Below, in pieces: positions 8,855 through 18,130 of a DNA stretch of 64,000 bases; position 1 is the first letter of the stretch, and each line of letters opens with the position of its first letter. The notes under the pieces are model-generated. The model saw only the letters and a program-made list of their open reading frames with translations. It did no database searches and was not told where the DNA came from. This stretch comes from Streptomyces noursei (GTDB lineage Bacteria; Actinomycetota; Actinomycetes; Streptomycetales; Streptomycetaceae). A program made the translations under genes and the position numbers. The stretch is from positions 3,782,001-3,846,000 of the forward strand of contig NZ_CP070326.1 in the NCBI RefSeq assembly GCF_016917755.1, in the 5' to 3' direction.

Positions 8855-9499
8855 TCAGTCGAACTGCGGGGCCTGCGTCCGCGTCCGCTTGATCTCGAAG
8901 AACCCGGGGATGGACGCGACCATCAGCGTGCCGTCCCACAGCTTGGCGGCCTGCTCACCCTTGGGCGCCGGGGTGACGACCGGACCGAAGAAGGCAATCT
9001 GGTCACCGTCCGGCCCCGGAACCGCGATCACCGGGGTGCCGACCTCCTGGCCGACCAGGTCGATGCCCTCCTTGTGGGAGGCGCGCAGCTCGGCGTCGTA
9101 GGTGTCCTTGTCGGCGTAGTCGATCAGGTCGGCGGGCAGGCCGGCGTCGGCCAGGGCGGCCGCGATGGCCTCCCGGGTGACGCCCTCACCGGCGTTGTGG
9201 ATGCGGGTGCCGAGCGCGGTGTAGAGCTTGCCGACGACCTCGTCACCGTGCAGCTGCTGGGCGGCGATCACCACCCGGACCGGGCCCCACGCCTTGCCGC
9301 CCGGGCGCATGTTCTCCGCGTACTGCGCGGGCAGTTCGTCGAGTTTGTTCTCGTTCAGCACGGCCAGGCTCATCACGTGCCAGCGCACCTGGACCGGGCG
9401 GACCTTCTCCACCTCCAGCATCCAGCGGGAGGTCAGCCACGCCCAGGGGCACAGCGGGTCGAACCAGAAGTCGGCTGGGGTCTTCACGGGCTCGGACAC
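8855..9499 (-). CDS. DsbA-fold thiol reductase, mycothiol-dependent nitroreductase (Rv2466c-like) family
   Basis: The 214-residue protein has a thioredoxin-like fold with a helical insertion. The active-site segment is FWFDPLCPWAW, with the nucleophilic Cys at residue 17. Only one Cys is present in the motif (CPWA), so catalysis would run through a mixed disulfide with a low-molecular-weight thiol, presumably mycothiol. The later TPVIAVP segment carries the cis-proline expected of the fold. The GTG at 9499 was chosen because AAGAGGAG precedes it at 5 bases; a longer ATG reading lacks a binding site. It is divergent from pepN across a 114-base shared promoter region and convergent with sodF, consistent with a redox role. 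Confidence 0.8.
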   Translation of the reverse strand: MSEPVKTPADFWFDPLCPWAWLTSRWMLEVEKVRPVQVRWHVMSLAVLNENKLDELPAQYAENMRPGGKAWGPVRVVIAAQQLHGDEVVGKLYTALGTRIHNAGEGVTREAIAAALADAGLPADLIDYADKDTYDAELRASHKEGIDLVGQEVGTPVIAVPGPDGDQIAFFGPVVTPAPKGEQAAKLWDGTLMVASIPGFFEIKRTRTQAPQFD

Positions 9500-9613
9500 G
9501 GGGTCTCCTCTTGAGGGCTTCGACGGCGTCGTTCCGTGCACGCTTCAACCGACGGCATGCGTGCCATGATTCCCCGTGTTCGATATCCGAGACGAGGGCG
9601 AGGGAGGCACACG

Positions 9614-12202
9614 GTGCCAGGTGAGAATCTGTCCCGGGAAGAGGCACGTGAGCGGGGCCGGCTGCTGACGGTCGACGGTTACGACGTGGCGCTGGACGTC
9701 CGCTCAGCGGTCGCCGGGGGCGCGGACGCGGCCACCTTCCGCTCCCAGACGACGATCCGCTTCCGGTGCGCCGAACCCGGCGCGACGAGCTTCGCGGACC
9801 TCCTGGCGCCCTCGGTCGGCGCGGTCACCCTCAACGGCCGCGCGCTGGACCCGGCCGAGGTCTTCGACGGCACCCGGATCGCGCTGACCGACCTGGCCGC
9901 CGAGAACATCCTCGTCGTCGACGCGCAGTGCGCCTACAGCCGCACCGGCGAGGGCCTGCACCGCTTCGTCGACCCCGAGGACGGCGAGGTCTACCTCTAC
10001 ACCCAGTACGAGCCCGCCGACTCCCGCCGGGTCTTCGCCAACTTCGAACAGCCCGACCTGAAGGCCCCGTTCACCTTCGAGGTCACCGCGCCCGAGGGCT
10101 GGCTGGTGCTCAGCAACGGCGCCCAGGAGGGCCCCGCCGAGGCGGGTATGCACCGCTTCGCCACCACTCAGCCGATCTCCACGTACATCACCGCCGTGGT
10201 CGCCGGGCCGTACCACTACGTCACCGACACCTACCGCCGCGCCTTCCAGGACGGCAGCGAGCTGGAGATCCCGCTCGGCGCGCTGTGCCGCAAGGGGCTG
10301 GCCCGGCACTTCGACGCGGACGACATCTTCACCGTCACCAAGCAGGGCCTGGACTTCTTCCACGACCACTTCGACTTCCCCTACCCGTTCGGGAAGTACG
10401 ACCAGGCGTTCGTGCCGGAGTACAACCTCGGCGCGATGGAGAACCCCGGCTGCGTCACCTTCCGCGAGGAGTTCATCTTCCGCGGCAAGGTCACCGAGGC
10501 GTCCTACGAGCGCCGGGCCAACGTCATCCTGCACGAGATGGCGCACATGTGGTTCGGCGACCTGGTCACCATGCACTGGTGGGACGACCTGTGGCTCAAG
10601 GAGTCCTACGCCGACTTCATGGGCAGCTTCGCGCAGGTCGGCGCGACCCGCTTCACGGACGGCTGGATCACCTTCGCCAACCGCCGCAAGTCCTGGGCGT
10701 ACCGGGCCGACCAACTTCCCTCCACCCACCCGATCACCGCCGACATCCGCGACCTGGAGGACGCCAAGCTCAACTTCGACGGCATCACCTACGCCAAGGG
10801 CGCCAGCGTCCTCAAGCAGCTGGTGGCGTACGTCGGCCAGGACGCGTTCCTGGAGGGCGCCCGGCGCTACTTCAAGCGGCACGCCTACGGCAACACCCGG
10901 CTCGCGGACCTGCTGGCGGTGCTGGAGGAGACCTCCGGGCGGGACCTGGCGGCCTGGTCGCGCGCCTGGCTGGAGACGGCCGGCGTCAACTCCCTCACCC
11001 CGCAGGTCACTTACGACGCCCAGGACCGGATCACCGAGCTGAGCATCCTCCAGGAGGCGTCGCCCGAACAGCCCGAGCTGCGCCCGCACCGGGTCGCGGT
11101 GGGCCTGTACCGCCGTCTCGACGCGGACTCCGCGCTGGTCCGCTACGCCCGCGCCGAGGTGGACGTGGCCGGGCCGCGGACGGCGGTGCCGGAGCTGGCC
11201 GGCGTCGAGCGGCCGGAGCTGGTCCTGGTCAACGACGAGGACCTGACGTACTGCAAGACCCGCTTCGACGAGGGCTCGCTGGCCACCCTGCGGGCCCGGC
11301 TCGGCGATCTGACCGACCCCCTGGCGCGGGCGCTGTGCTGGGCCGCGGTGTGGGGGCTGACCCGGGACGGGCTGATGCCGGCCCGTGACTTCCTGGCGCT
11401 GGTGCGGCGGTTCGCCGGCGCGGAGACCGTCGTCGGGGTGCTCCAGTCGGTGCTCGGCCAGGCGGAGGCCGCGCTGGAGCACTACGTGGCGCCGGAGTAC
11501 CGCGAACGGGCCGCCCGCGAGCTGGCCGAGGGCGCGCTGCGCGAGCTGCGGCTGGCCGAGCCGGGCAGCGGCCACCAGCTGAGCTGGGCCCGGCACTTCG
11601 CCGCGGTGGCCACCACCGCGGCCGACCTCCAGCTGCTCCAGGGGCTGCTGAACGGCACCGCGAAGGTCGACGGACTGGCCGTGGACCAGGAGCTGCGCTG
11701 GGCGTTCCTGCTGCCGCTGGCCACCCACGGGGTCGCCGACGAGGCGGCGATCGGCGCCGAACTGGCCCGCGACGACACCGCGTCCGGCAAGCGGCACCAG
11801 GTCCGCTGCCTGGCCGCCCGCCCCGCCGCCGAGGTCAAGGCGGCGGCCTGGGCCGACGTGGTGGAGTCCGACGCGCTCTCCAACGCCCTGGTGGAGGCGA
11901 CCCTCAGCGGCTTCGCGCAGCCCTCGCAACGGGAGCTGCTGACGCCGTACGCGCCGCGCTACTTCACCGTGATCGAGCAGATCTGGCGGGAGCGCTCCAT
12001 CGAGATCGGGATGTCGGTGGTGCGCGGGCTGTTCCCGTCCTGGCAGGTGGACCGGGCCACGCTGGACGCCGCGGACGCCTGGCTGGCGGAGCGCCCCGAG
12101 GCGGCGCCCGCGCTGCGCCGCCTGGTGCTGGAGGAGCGGGACGACCTGGGGCGGGCGCTGCGTGCACAGGCTTGTGACGAGGCGGCCGGCCCCAGGCCGT
12201 AA
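9614..12202 (+). CDS. pepN: Aminopeptidase N, M1 family (paralogue 1)
   Basis: The 862-residue cytosolic zinc metallopeptidase removes N-terminal residues from peptides. The exopeptidase motif GAMEN is at residues 273-277. Zinc and catalytic residues are HEMAH at 307-311 with the third ligand Glu330, exactly 18 residues on. The C-terminal ERAP1-like helical region is complete, and length is as expected for actinobacterial PepN. The GTG at 9614 follows GAGGGAGG at 6 bases and gives the family start VPGENLSREEARERGRLL. A second full-length paralogue lies at 15310. Confidence 0.94.
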   Translation: MPGENLSREEARERGRLLTVDGYDVALDVRSAVAGGADAATFRSQTTIRFRCAEPGATSFADLLAPSVGAVTLNGRALDPAEVFDGTRIALTDLAAENILVVDAQCAYSRTGEGLHRFVDPEDGEVYLYTQYEPADSRRVFANFEQPDLKAPFTFEVTAPEGWLVLSNGAQEGPAEAGMHRFATTQPISTYITAVVAGPYHYVTDTYRRAFQDGSELEIPLGALCRKGLARHFDADDIFTVTKQGLDFFHDHFDFPYPFGKYDQAFVPEYNLGAMENPGCVTFREEFIFRGKVTEASYERRANVILHEMAHMWFGDLVTMHWWDDLWLKESYADFMGSFAQVGATRFTDGWITFANRRKSWAYRADQLPSTHPITADIRDLEDAKLNFDGITYAKGASVLKQLVAYVGQDAFLEGARRYFKRHAYGNTRLADLLAVLEETSGRDLAAWSRAWLETAGVNSLTPQVTYDAQDRITELSILQEASPEQPELRPHRVAVGLYRRLDADSALVRYARAEVDVAGPRTAVPELAGVERPELVLVNDEDLTYCKTRFDEGSLATLRARLGDLTDPLARALCWAAVWGLTRDGLMPARDFLALVRRFAGAETVVGVLQSVLGQAEAALEHYVAPEYRERAARELAEGALRELRLAEPGSGHQLSWARHFAAVATTAADLQLLQGLLNGTAKVDGLAVDQELRWAFLLPLATHGVADEAAIGAELARDDTASGKRHQVRCLAARPAAEVKAAAWADVVESDALSNALVEATLSGFAQPSQRELLTPYAPRYFTVIEQIWRERSIEIGMSVVRGLFPSWQVDRATLDAADAWLAERPEAAPALRRLVLEERDDLGRALRAQACDEAAGPRP

Positions 12203-12326
12203 CCCGGGTCTCGACCAGCCTTAATCGGCCGTCGAACGCCCGTACTTGAGGGCAGGATTGTCCCGCTTGTGACACAGGCGGGTAACAGCGGTTAGGGGGC
12301 GGAGCGGGGCCGGGAATCTGCCGGGC

Positions 12327-13352
12327 ATGAACCACGACACCCCGCTCTCCCCGCTCCCCCTCCACCACCTCGCCGACGGCCGCTGCCCGGTGCTGACGAC
12401 CCAGCAGCTCCGGGAGCACGGCGTGCCGCCGGTCGAGATCGCCGAGCGCTGCCGGCCGGGCGGCCCCTGGCAGCAGCTGCTGCCCGGCGTCCACCTGCTG
12501 CACCAGGGGCCGCCCACCAGCGAGGAGCGGCTGCACGCCGCGCTGCTCTACGCCCGGCACCGCGGCCCGTCCGTGCCCGCCCAGCCCCGGGCCGCCGAGG
12601 CCGCCCGGGAACCGATGATCACCGGGCTGGCCGCACTCGCCCTACACGGCTTCGCCGCCGCTCCCCCGCTGCTCTCCCTGGACCGCATCGAGGTCCTGGT
12701 GGCGCGCACCCGGCGGCTGCGCTCGGCCGGTTTCGCGGGGATCGTCCGGGGCGCGGACCTGCCGACCCCGCAGGAGGTCACCGGCGTGCCCACCGCCCCC
12801 GTCCCGCGGGCGCTGGCGGACGCGGTGGCCGGGCTCACCGACGGTGTCACGGTCCGCCGGCTGCTGACCGAGGCGGTGCGCGGCGGGCACTGCGAGGCCG
12901 CCGCGGTGGTCCGCGAGCTGAGCCGGGCCCGGCTGCTGACCCGGCCGCACGTGGTGGACGCGGTGGACGCCCTGATGGCCGAGGGCCAGGCGCTGGCCGA
13001 GCAGCGGCTCTACGAGACGGTGCGCGCCTACGGGCTGCCCGACCCGCTGTGGAACGTCGATCTGCGCCTGCCGGGCGGCCCGTACCTGGGCGGGGTGGAC
13101 GCGTACTGGCCCGAGTACGGGGTGGCCGTGGCGATCGAGACCCGCACCCCGCGCCCGTCCGACTGCAACCGCGCCGACGCGCCCCGCGACGAGCTCCGGG
13201 AGCGCCTGGAGCGGCTCGGCATCACCCTCGTCCGCTGCCGGCCGCGCACCCTGCGGGAGGCCCCGGAGCAGCAGGCGACGGTGGTCCGGACGGCGCTGAT
13301 GGCGGCGGTGGACCGGGAGCCCACCGCGTACGTCGTCGTACTCCCGCACTGA
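12327..13352 (+). CDS. AbiEi-like / Vsr-like PD-(D/E)XK domain protein, function unknown
   Basis: The 341-residue protein has no function I can name. Its N-terminal part (LTTQQLREHGVPPVEIAERC, then a basic LLPGVHLL turn) resembles the winged-helix antitoxin-like domain of AbiEi-family proteins. Its C-terminus resembles DUF559/Vsr nucleases: D258, 12 residues, E271, then Thr-Arg where a Lys is usual (VDAYWPEYGVAVAIETR), followed by a GITLVRCRPRTLRE strand-helix. Such two-domain proteins are common single genes in actinobacteria. No toxin gene (AbiEii nucleotidyltransferase) is next to it, so a toxin-antitoxin role is unsupported. The nuclease centre may be degenerate. Confidence 0.6.
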   Translation: MNHDTPLSPLPLHHLADGRCPVLTTQQLREHGVPPVEIAERCRPGGPWQQLLPGVHLLHQGPPTSEERLHAALLYARHRGPSVPAQPRAAEAAREPMITGLAALALHGFAAAPPLLSLDRIEVLVARTRRLRSAGFAGIVRGADLPTPQEVTGVPTAPVPRALADAVAGLTDGVTVRRLLTEAVRGGHCEAAAVVRELSRARLLTRPHVVDAVDALMAEGQALAEQRLYETVRAYGLPDPLWNVDLRLPGGPYLGGVDAYWPEYGVAVAIETRTPRPSDCNRADAPRDELRERLERLGITLVRCRPRTLREAPEQQATVVRTALMAAVDREPTAYVVVLPH

Positions 13353-13552
13353 CCGCGGCCGCCGCCCGGAGAGTGACCGACAGCGACCGTCGGACACGTT
13401 CCGTGGGCAACCTCGCGGCCCGCTCCTCCATCTATTGGAATGGATTGGACAAGGCGACGGGTCTCACACACATGATGGGAGCGCCACTGAGCAGGTGTTC
13501 CAGCAGACACCCGGAGCCGGCCCAGCGGGCCTGGTCAGAAAGAAGGAGTCCC

Positions 13553-14584
13553 ATGAGGATCGGAATCGTCGGAGCGACCGGACAGGTCGGCGGCGTGATG
13601 CGGCGCATTCTCGCCGAGCGCAACTTCCCGGTCGAGCAGCTGCGGCTGTTCGCTTCGGCCCGGTCCGCCGGACGGACGCTGCCCTGGCAGGACACCGAGA
13701 TCACCATCGAGGACGCCGCCACCGCGGACTACTCCGGCCTGGACATCGTGCTCTTCTCGGCCGGCGGCGCCACCTCCAAGGCGCTGGCGGAGAAGGTCGC
13801 CGACGCCGGCCCGGTCGTGATCGACAACTCCTCGGCCTGGCGCCGCGACCCGCAGGTCCCGCTGGTCGTCGCCGAGGTTAACCCGCAGGCCATCGCCGAC
13901 CGGCCCAAGGGCATCATCGCCAACCCGAACTGCACCACCATGGCCGCCATGCCGGTGCTGCGCCCGCTGCACGAGGAGGCCGAGCTGGTCTCCGTGGTCG
14001 TCGCCACCTACCAGGCGGTGTCCGGCAGCGGCCTGGCCGGCGTCGCCGAGCTGGACGGGCAGACCCGCAAGGTCATCGAGCAGGACGCCACCAAGCTGAC
14101 GCACGACGGCGCGGCGGTGGAGTTCCCCGCCCCCGAGACCTACGTCCGCCCCATCGCCTTCAACGTCCTGCCGATGGCCGGCTCGCTCGTCGACGACGGA
14201 CTGAACGAGACCGACGAGGAGCAGAAGCTCCGCCACGAGAGCCGCAAGATCCTGGACATCCCGGAGCTGAAGGTGTCCGGCACCTGCGTCCGCGTCCCGG
14301 TCTTCACCGGCCACTCCCTCCAGGTCAACGCCCGCTTCGCGCGCCCCCTCTCCCCCGAGCGCGCCCAGGAGCTGCTGGCCGCCGCCCCCGGCGTGGCGCT
14401 CTCCGACGTCCCCACCCCGCTCCAGGCCGCCGGCCAGGACGCCTCCTTCGTGGGCCGGATCCGCCGCGACGAGACCGCCGAGAACGGCCTCGCGCTGTTC
14501 GTCTCCAACGACAACCTCCGCAAGGGCGCGGCGCTCAACGCCATCCAGATCGCCGAGCTGGTCGCCGCCGAGCTGCGCGGCTGA
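13553..14584 (+). CDS. asd: Aspartate-semialdehyde dehydrogenase
   Basis: The 343-residue enzyme reduces aspartyl phosphate to aspartate semialdehyde with NADPH, feeding lysine/diaminopimelate, threonine and methionine synthesis. The N-terminal Rossmann motif is GIVGATGQVGGVM, and the catalytic Cys127 is in ANPNCTTM. The substrate-binding GHSLQVNARF block is also present. The ATG at 13553 follows AGAAGGAG at 6 bases. No aspartokinase gene is adjacent, unlike the ask-asd operon common in actinobacteria, so this may be the second asd copy seen in some Streptomyces. An 18-bp perfect hairpin follows. Confidence 0.93.
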   Translation: MRIGIVGATGQVGGVMRRILAERNFPVEQLRLFASARSAGRTLPWQDTEITIEDAATADYSGLDIVLFSAGGATSKALAEKVADAGPVVIDNSSAWRRDPQVPLVVAEVNPQAIADRPKGIIANPNCTTMAAMPVLRPLHEEAELVSVVVATYQAVSGSGLAGVAELDGQTRKVIEQDATKLTHDGAAVEFPAPETYVRPIAFNVLPMAGSLVDDGLNETDEEQKLRHESRKILDIPELKVSGTCVRVPVFTGHSLQVNARFARPLSPERAQELLAAAPGVALSDVPTPLQAAGQDASFVGRIRRDETAENGLALFVSNDNLRKGAALNAIQIAELVAAELRG

Positions 14585-14607
14585 CCCGCCCCGCACCCGA
14601 CGCACCG

Positions 14608-14647
14608 CGGCCGGTGCCGGTACGGACCCCCGTACCGGCACCGGCCG
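14608..14647. terminator. Bidirectional hairpin terminator, asd / DUF1203 gene
   Basis: CGGCCGGTGCCGGTACGG pairs perfectly over 18 bp with its complement across a 4-base loop. It lies between convergent stops at 14584 and 14672. Confidence 0.85.
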
Positions 14648-14671
14648 TCGGCGTACTCGCCCCCACCCCCG

Positions 14672-15187
14672 TCAGGGGCGACGCACCTCGTAGAGGAAAC
14701 AGCCGTACTCCAGCGCCCGGACGTGCACCAGGGCCACCGCCGGATCGGCGAACGCCTCATCGAACGCCGCCTCGAAGCCGCCCGCGACGTCCTCGGGGAC
14801 CTCGAAGTACCGCCCGCCGACGATCCGGCCCCGGTCGTCGTAGCGCCGCAGCGTCCGCAACGCCCCGGCGCGGGCGGCCGGATGGCCGCCGGCCACCGGC
14901 CCCGGACAGTCCCCGGCGTGGAGGAAGACCGGCCCCTGCTCGTCGTAGGCCCCCGGCGCGGCCCCGGTCTCCGCCGCCCACCGGCGCAGCGGCGCATAGG
15001 ACACCAGGGCCACCTCCTCGCCCTCCTCGGCGTCCCGCAGACAGCAGCGCAGCAGGCTGCCGACACAGTTCACCGGTATCCCGTCCGCCCGGGCGGTGAA
15101 CGGCTCCATGGGGCGTCCGGCGTCGTCGGTGCCGCGCAGCTCCTTCAGAGCGGCGGCCGGAATCGCATGTGTGGGGTACTTGTTCAT
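14672..15187 (-). CDS. DUF1203 domain protein
   Basis: The 171-residue soluble protein of unknown function matches my recollection of the DUF1203 family, with conserved NCVGSLLRCCLRDAEEGEEV and ALVSYAPLRRW blocks and a repeated FLHAGDCPG segment. It contains several Cys (CCLR, CPG) but no arrangement I recognise as metal-binding. The ATG at 15187 is preceded by GAGG about 12 bases upstream; a longer frame upstream lacks similarity. It is divergent from the second pepN by about 120 bases. Confidence 0.7.
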   Translation of the reverse strand: MNKYPTHAIPAAALKELRGTDDAGRPMEPFTARADGIPVNCVGSLLRCCLRDAEEGEEVALVSYAPLRRWAAETGAAPGAYDEQGPVFLHAGDCPGPVAGGHPAARAGALRTLRRYDDRGRIVGGRYFEVPEDVAGGFEAAFDEAFADPAVALVHVRALEYGCFLYEVRRP

Positions 15188-15309
15188 GCGGCCAGCCTCG
15201 GCGAACCGCGGCCGGGGCGCTGGCGGTATCCGGACGTCGTCCTGCGCGCGGCGGTGCCGTGGAAGGATGGCCGGACGAGGCGATGACGACTTGTGAAGGA
15301 GAGGGACGG

Positions 15310-17883
15310 GTGCCTGGTACGAATCTGACCCGGGAAGAGGCCCAGGAGCGGGCGCGTCTGCTGACCGTGGACGCGTACGACATCGAGCTGGACCTGAGCG
15401 GGGCGCAGGAGGGCGGCACGTTCCGGTCGGTGACGACGGTGCGGTTCGACGCCGTCGAGGACGGCGCGGCATCGTTCATCGACCTGGTGGCGCCGACCGT
15501 GCACGAGGTGCTGCTCAACGGCACGGCGCTCGACGCGGCGGCGGTGTTCCAGGACTCGCGGATCGCGCTGTCCGGGCTGCGGGCGGGCCGCAACGAGCTG
15601 ACGGTCGTCGCCGACTGCGCGTACACCAACAGCGGTGAGGGGCTGCACCGGTTCGTCGACCCGGTGGACCAGCAGGCGTACCTCTACACGCAGTTCGAGG
15701 TGCCGGACGCCCGGCGGGTGTTCGCCAGCTTCGAGCAGCCGGATCTGAAGGCGACGTTCCGGTTCACCGTGACGGCGCCGCAGGGCTGGACGGTGATCTC
15801 GAACTCGCCGACGCCGGAGCCGGCCGACAACGTCTGGCGGTTCGCGCCCACGCCGCGGATCTCCACCTACATCACCGCGCTGATCGTCGGCCCGTACCAC
15901 AGCGTGCACAGCACCTGGGAGGGCGCCGACGGGCGGTCGGTGCCGCTGGGGATCTACTGCCGGCCGTCGCTGGCCGAGCACCTGGACGCGGAGGAGATCT
16001 TCGCGGTCACCCGGCAGGGCTTCGACTGGTTCGAGGAGAAGTTCGACTACCCGTACCCGTTCGCCAAGTACGACCAGCTCTTCGTGCCGGAGTTCAACGC
16101 CGGCGCGATGGAGAACGCCGGCGCGGTCACCATCCGCGACCAGTACGTCTTCCGCTCGAAGGTGACGGACGCGGCCTACGAGGTGCGCGCCGAGACGATC
16201 CTGCACGAGCTGGCGCACATGTGGTTCGGCGACCTGGTCACCATGGAGTGGTGGAACGACCTGTGGCTGAACGAGTCGTTCGCCACCTACACCTCCATCG
16301 CCTGCCAGGCGTACGCGCCGGGCAGCAAGTGGCCGCACTCCTGGACCACGTTCGCCAACTCCATGAAGACCTGGGCCTACCGGCAGGACCAACTGCCGTC
16401 CACCCACCCGATCATGGCGGAGATCCGGGACCTCGACGACGTCCTGGTCAACTTCGACGGCATCACCTACGCCAAGGGCGCCAGCGTCCTCAAGCAGCTG
16501 GTGGCCTACGTCGGCATGGACGAGTTCTTCCAGGGCGTCCAGGCGTACTTCAAGGCGCACGCCTACGGCAACACCCGGCTGACCGACCTGCTCGGGGCAC
16601 TGGAGAAGACCAGCGGCCGGGACCTGAAGACCTGGTCGAAGAAGTGGCTGGAGACGGCCGGCATCAACATCCTGCGGCCGGAGATCGAGGTGGCCGCCGA
16701 CGGCACCGTCACCGCCTTCGCGGTGCGGCAGGAGGCGCCGGCGCTGCCGGCCGGGGCGACCGGCGAGCCGGTGCTGCGCCCGCACCGGATCGCGATCGGC
16801 TACTACGACCTCCAGGACGGCAAGCTGGTCCGCACCGGCGGGGTCGAGCTGGACGTGGACGGCGAGCGCACCGAGGTGCCGTTCCCCGAGGGCTTCCGCC
16901 GGCCGGACGTGATCCTGCTCAACGACGGCGACTTGTCGTACGCCAAGGTGCGGCTGGACGAGCAGTCGCTGAAGGTCGTCACCGAGCACCTCGGGGACTT
17001 CACCGAGTCGCTGCCGCGGGCCCTGTCGTGGGCCTCGTCCTGGGACATGACCCGGGACGCCGAACTCCCCACCCGCGACTACCTGTCGCTGGCGCTCTCC
17101 GGCATCGGCAAGGAGTCCGACATCGGCGTCGTCCAGTCGCTGCACCGCCAGGTGAAGCTGGCGCAGGACCTGTACGCGGCACCGGAGCGGCGCGCGGCGG
17201 GCCTGGCCGCCTGGACCGAGGCGGCGCTGGCCCACCTGCGGGCCGCCGAGCCGGGCAGCGACCACCAGCTGGCGTGGGCCCGGGCGTTCGCCGCTTCGGC
17301 CCGCACCGACGAGCAGCTGGACCTGCTCCAGGGCCTGCTGGACGGCACGCAGGAGGTCCCCGGTCTGGCCGTGGACACCGAGCTGCGCTGGGCGCTGCTG
17401 GAGCGGCTGGCGGCCACCGGCCGGGCCGACGAGCCGGAGATCGCCGCGGAGTTGAAGCGGGACGCGACCTCGGCGGGCGAGCGGCACGCGGTGACGGCGC
17501 GCGCCGCGCGGCCCACCGCGGCGGCCAAGGCGGAGGCATGGGCCTCGGTCGTGGAGTCCGACGCCCTCCCCAACGCCGTGCAGGAGGCCGTCATCGGCGG
17601 CTTCGTCCAGCCCGACCAGCAGGAGCTGCTGGCGCCCTACACCGCGAAGTACTTCGAGGTGATCAAGGACGTCTGGGACAACCGCAGCCACGAGATGGCC
17701 CAGCAGATCGTGGTGGGCCTGTACCCGGCCCTCCAGGTCTCCCAGGAGACCCTGGACGCCACCGACGCCTGGCTGGCGCAGGCCGACCCGAGCCCGGCCC
17801 TGCGCCGCCTGGTGACGGAGTCCCGGGCCGGCGTCGAGCGGGCGCTGAAGGCCCGGGCGGCGGACGCGGCCGCCGGGGCCTGA
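15310..17883 (+). CDS. pepN: Aminopeptidase N, M1 family (paralogue 2)
   Basis: The 857-residue zinc aminopeptidase has GAMEN at 265-269 and HELAH at 299-303 with third ligand Glu322, so it is catalytically complete. It aligns along its whole length with the 9614 paralogue (VPG-NL-REEA-ER-RLLTVD start; KGASVLKQLVAYVG; HAYGNTRL-DLL), showing a full-gene duplication. The GTG at 15310 follows GAAGGAGAGG. Substrate-pocket residues differ (GAMENAGAVT here, GAMENPGCVT in the other copy), suggesting different peptide preferences. It ends in a terminator with a U-tract. Confidence 0.94.
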   Translation: MPGTNLTREEAQERARLLTVDAYDIELDLSGAQEGGTFRSVTTVRFDAVEDGAASFIDLVAPTVHEVLLNGTALDAAAVFQDSRIALSGLRAGRNELTVVADCAYTNSGEGLHRFVDPVDQQAYLYTQFEVPDARRVFASFEQPDLKATFRFTVTAPQGWTVISNSPTPEPADNVWRFAPTPRISTYITALIVGPYHSVHSTWEGADGRSVPLGIYCRPSLAEHLDAEEIFAVTRQGFDWFEEKFDYPYPFAKYDQLFVPEFNAGAMENAGAVTIRDQYVFRSKVTDAAYEVRAETILHELAHMWFGDLVTMEWWNDLWLNESFATYTSIACQAYAPGSKWPHSWTTFANSMKTWAYRQDQLPSTHPIMAEIRDLDDVLVNFDGITYAKGASVLKQLVAYVGMDEFFQGVQAYFKAHAYGNTRLTDLLGALEKTSGRDLKTWSKKWLETAGINILRPEIEVAADGTVTAFAVRQEAPALPAGATGEPVLRPHRIAIGYYDLQDGKLVRTGGVELDVDGERTEVPFPEGFRRPDVILLNDGDLSYAKVRLDEQSLKVVTEHLGDFTESLPRALSWASSWDMTRDAELPTRDYLSLALSGIGKESDIGVVQSLHRQVKLAQDLYAAPERRAAGLAAWTEAALAHLRAAEPGSDHQLAWARAFAASARTDEQLDLLQGLLDGTQEVPGLAVDTELRWALLERLAATGRADEPEIAAELKRDATSAGERHAVTARAARPTAAAKAEAWASVVESDALPNAVQEAVIGGFVQPDQQELLAPYTAKYFEVIKDVWDNRSHEMAQQIVVGLYPALQVSQETLDATDAWLAQADPSPALRRLVTESRAGVERALKARAADAAAGA

Positions 17884-17903
17884 CCCGCCGGCGGCAACAC
17901 GAA

Positions 17904-17948
17904 GGGCGTGCCCCGGAACCCGCTCGGTTCCGGGGCACGCCCCTTTTT
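17904..17948 (+). terminator. Rho-independent terminator with U-tract after pepN paralogue 2
   Basis: GGGCGTGCCCCGGAACC forms a 17-bp perfect stem over a 5-base loop and is followed by TTTTT. This is a textbook intrinsic terminator, less usual in Streptomyces, where most hairpins lack the T-run. Confidence 0.9.
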
Positions 17949-18130
17949 CGCCGCTGCGGGCTGCCGGATCGCAGGAGGCCGGCACCCGGGGTGGAGTCGC
18001 CCGGCGGACGGGCGTCAGGAGCGTGGCCGTCCGCCGGGCGGGTCGAGGGTCCCCGCTCGTCGACCTCGTGACGTGTGCGGGGGCCGCCGGGCCCCGTCCC
18101 CCTCCCACGGGGCCCGGCGGGACGCGCGGC

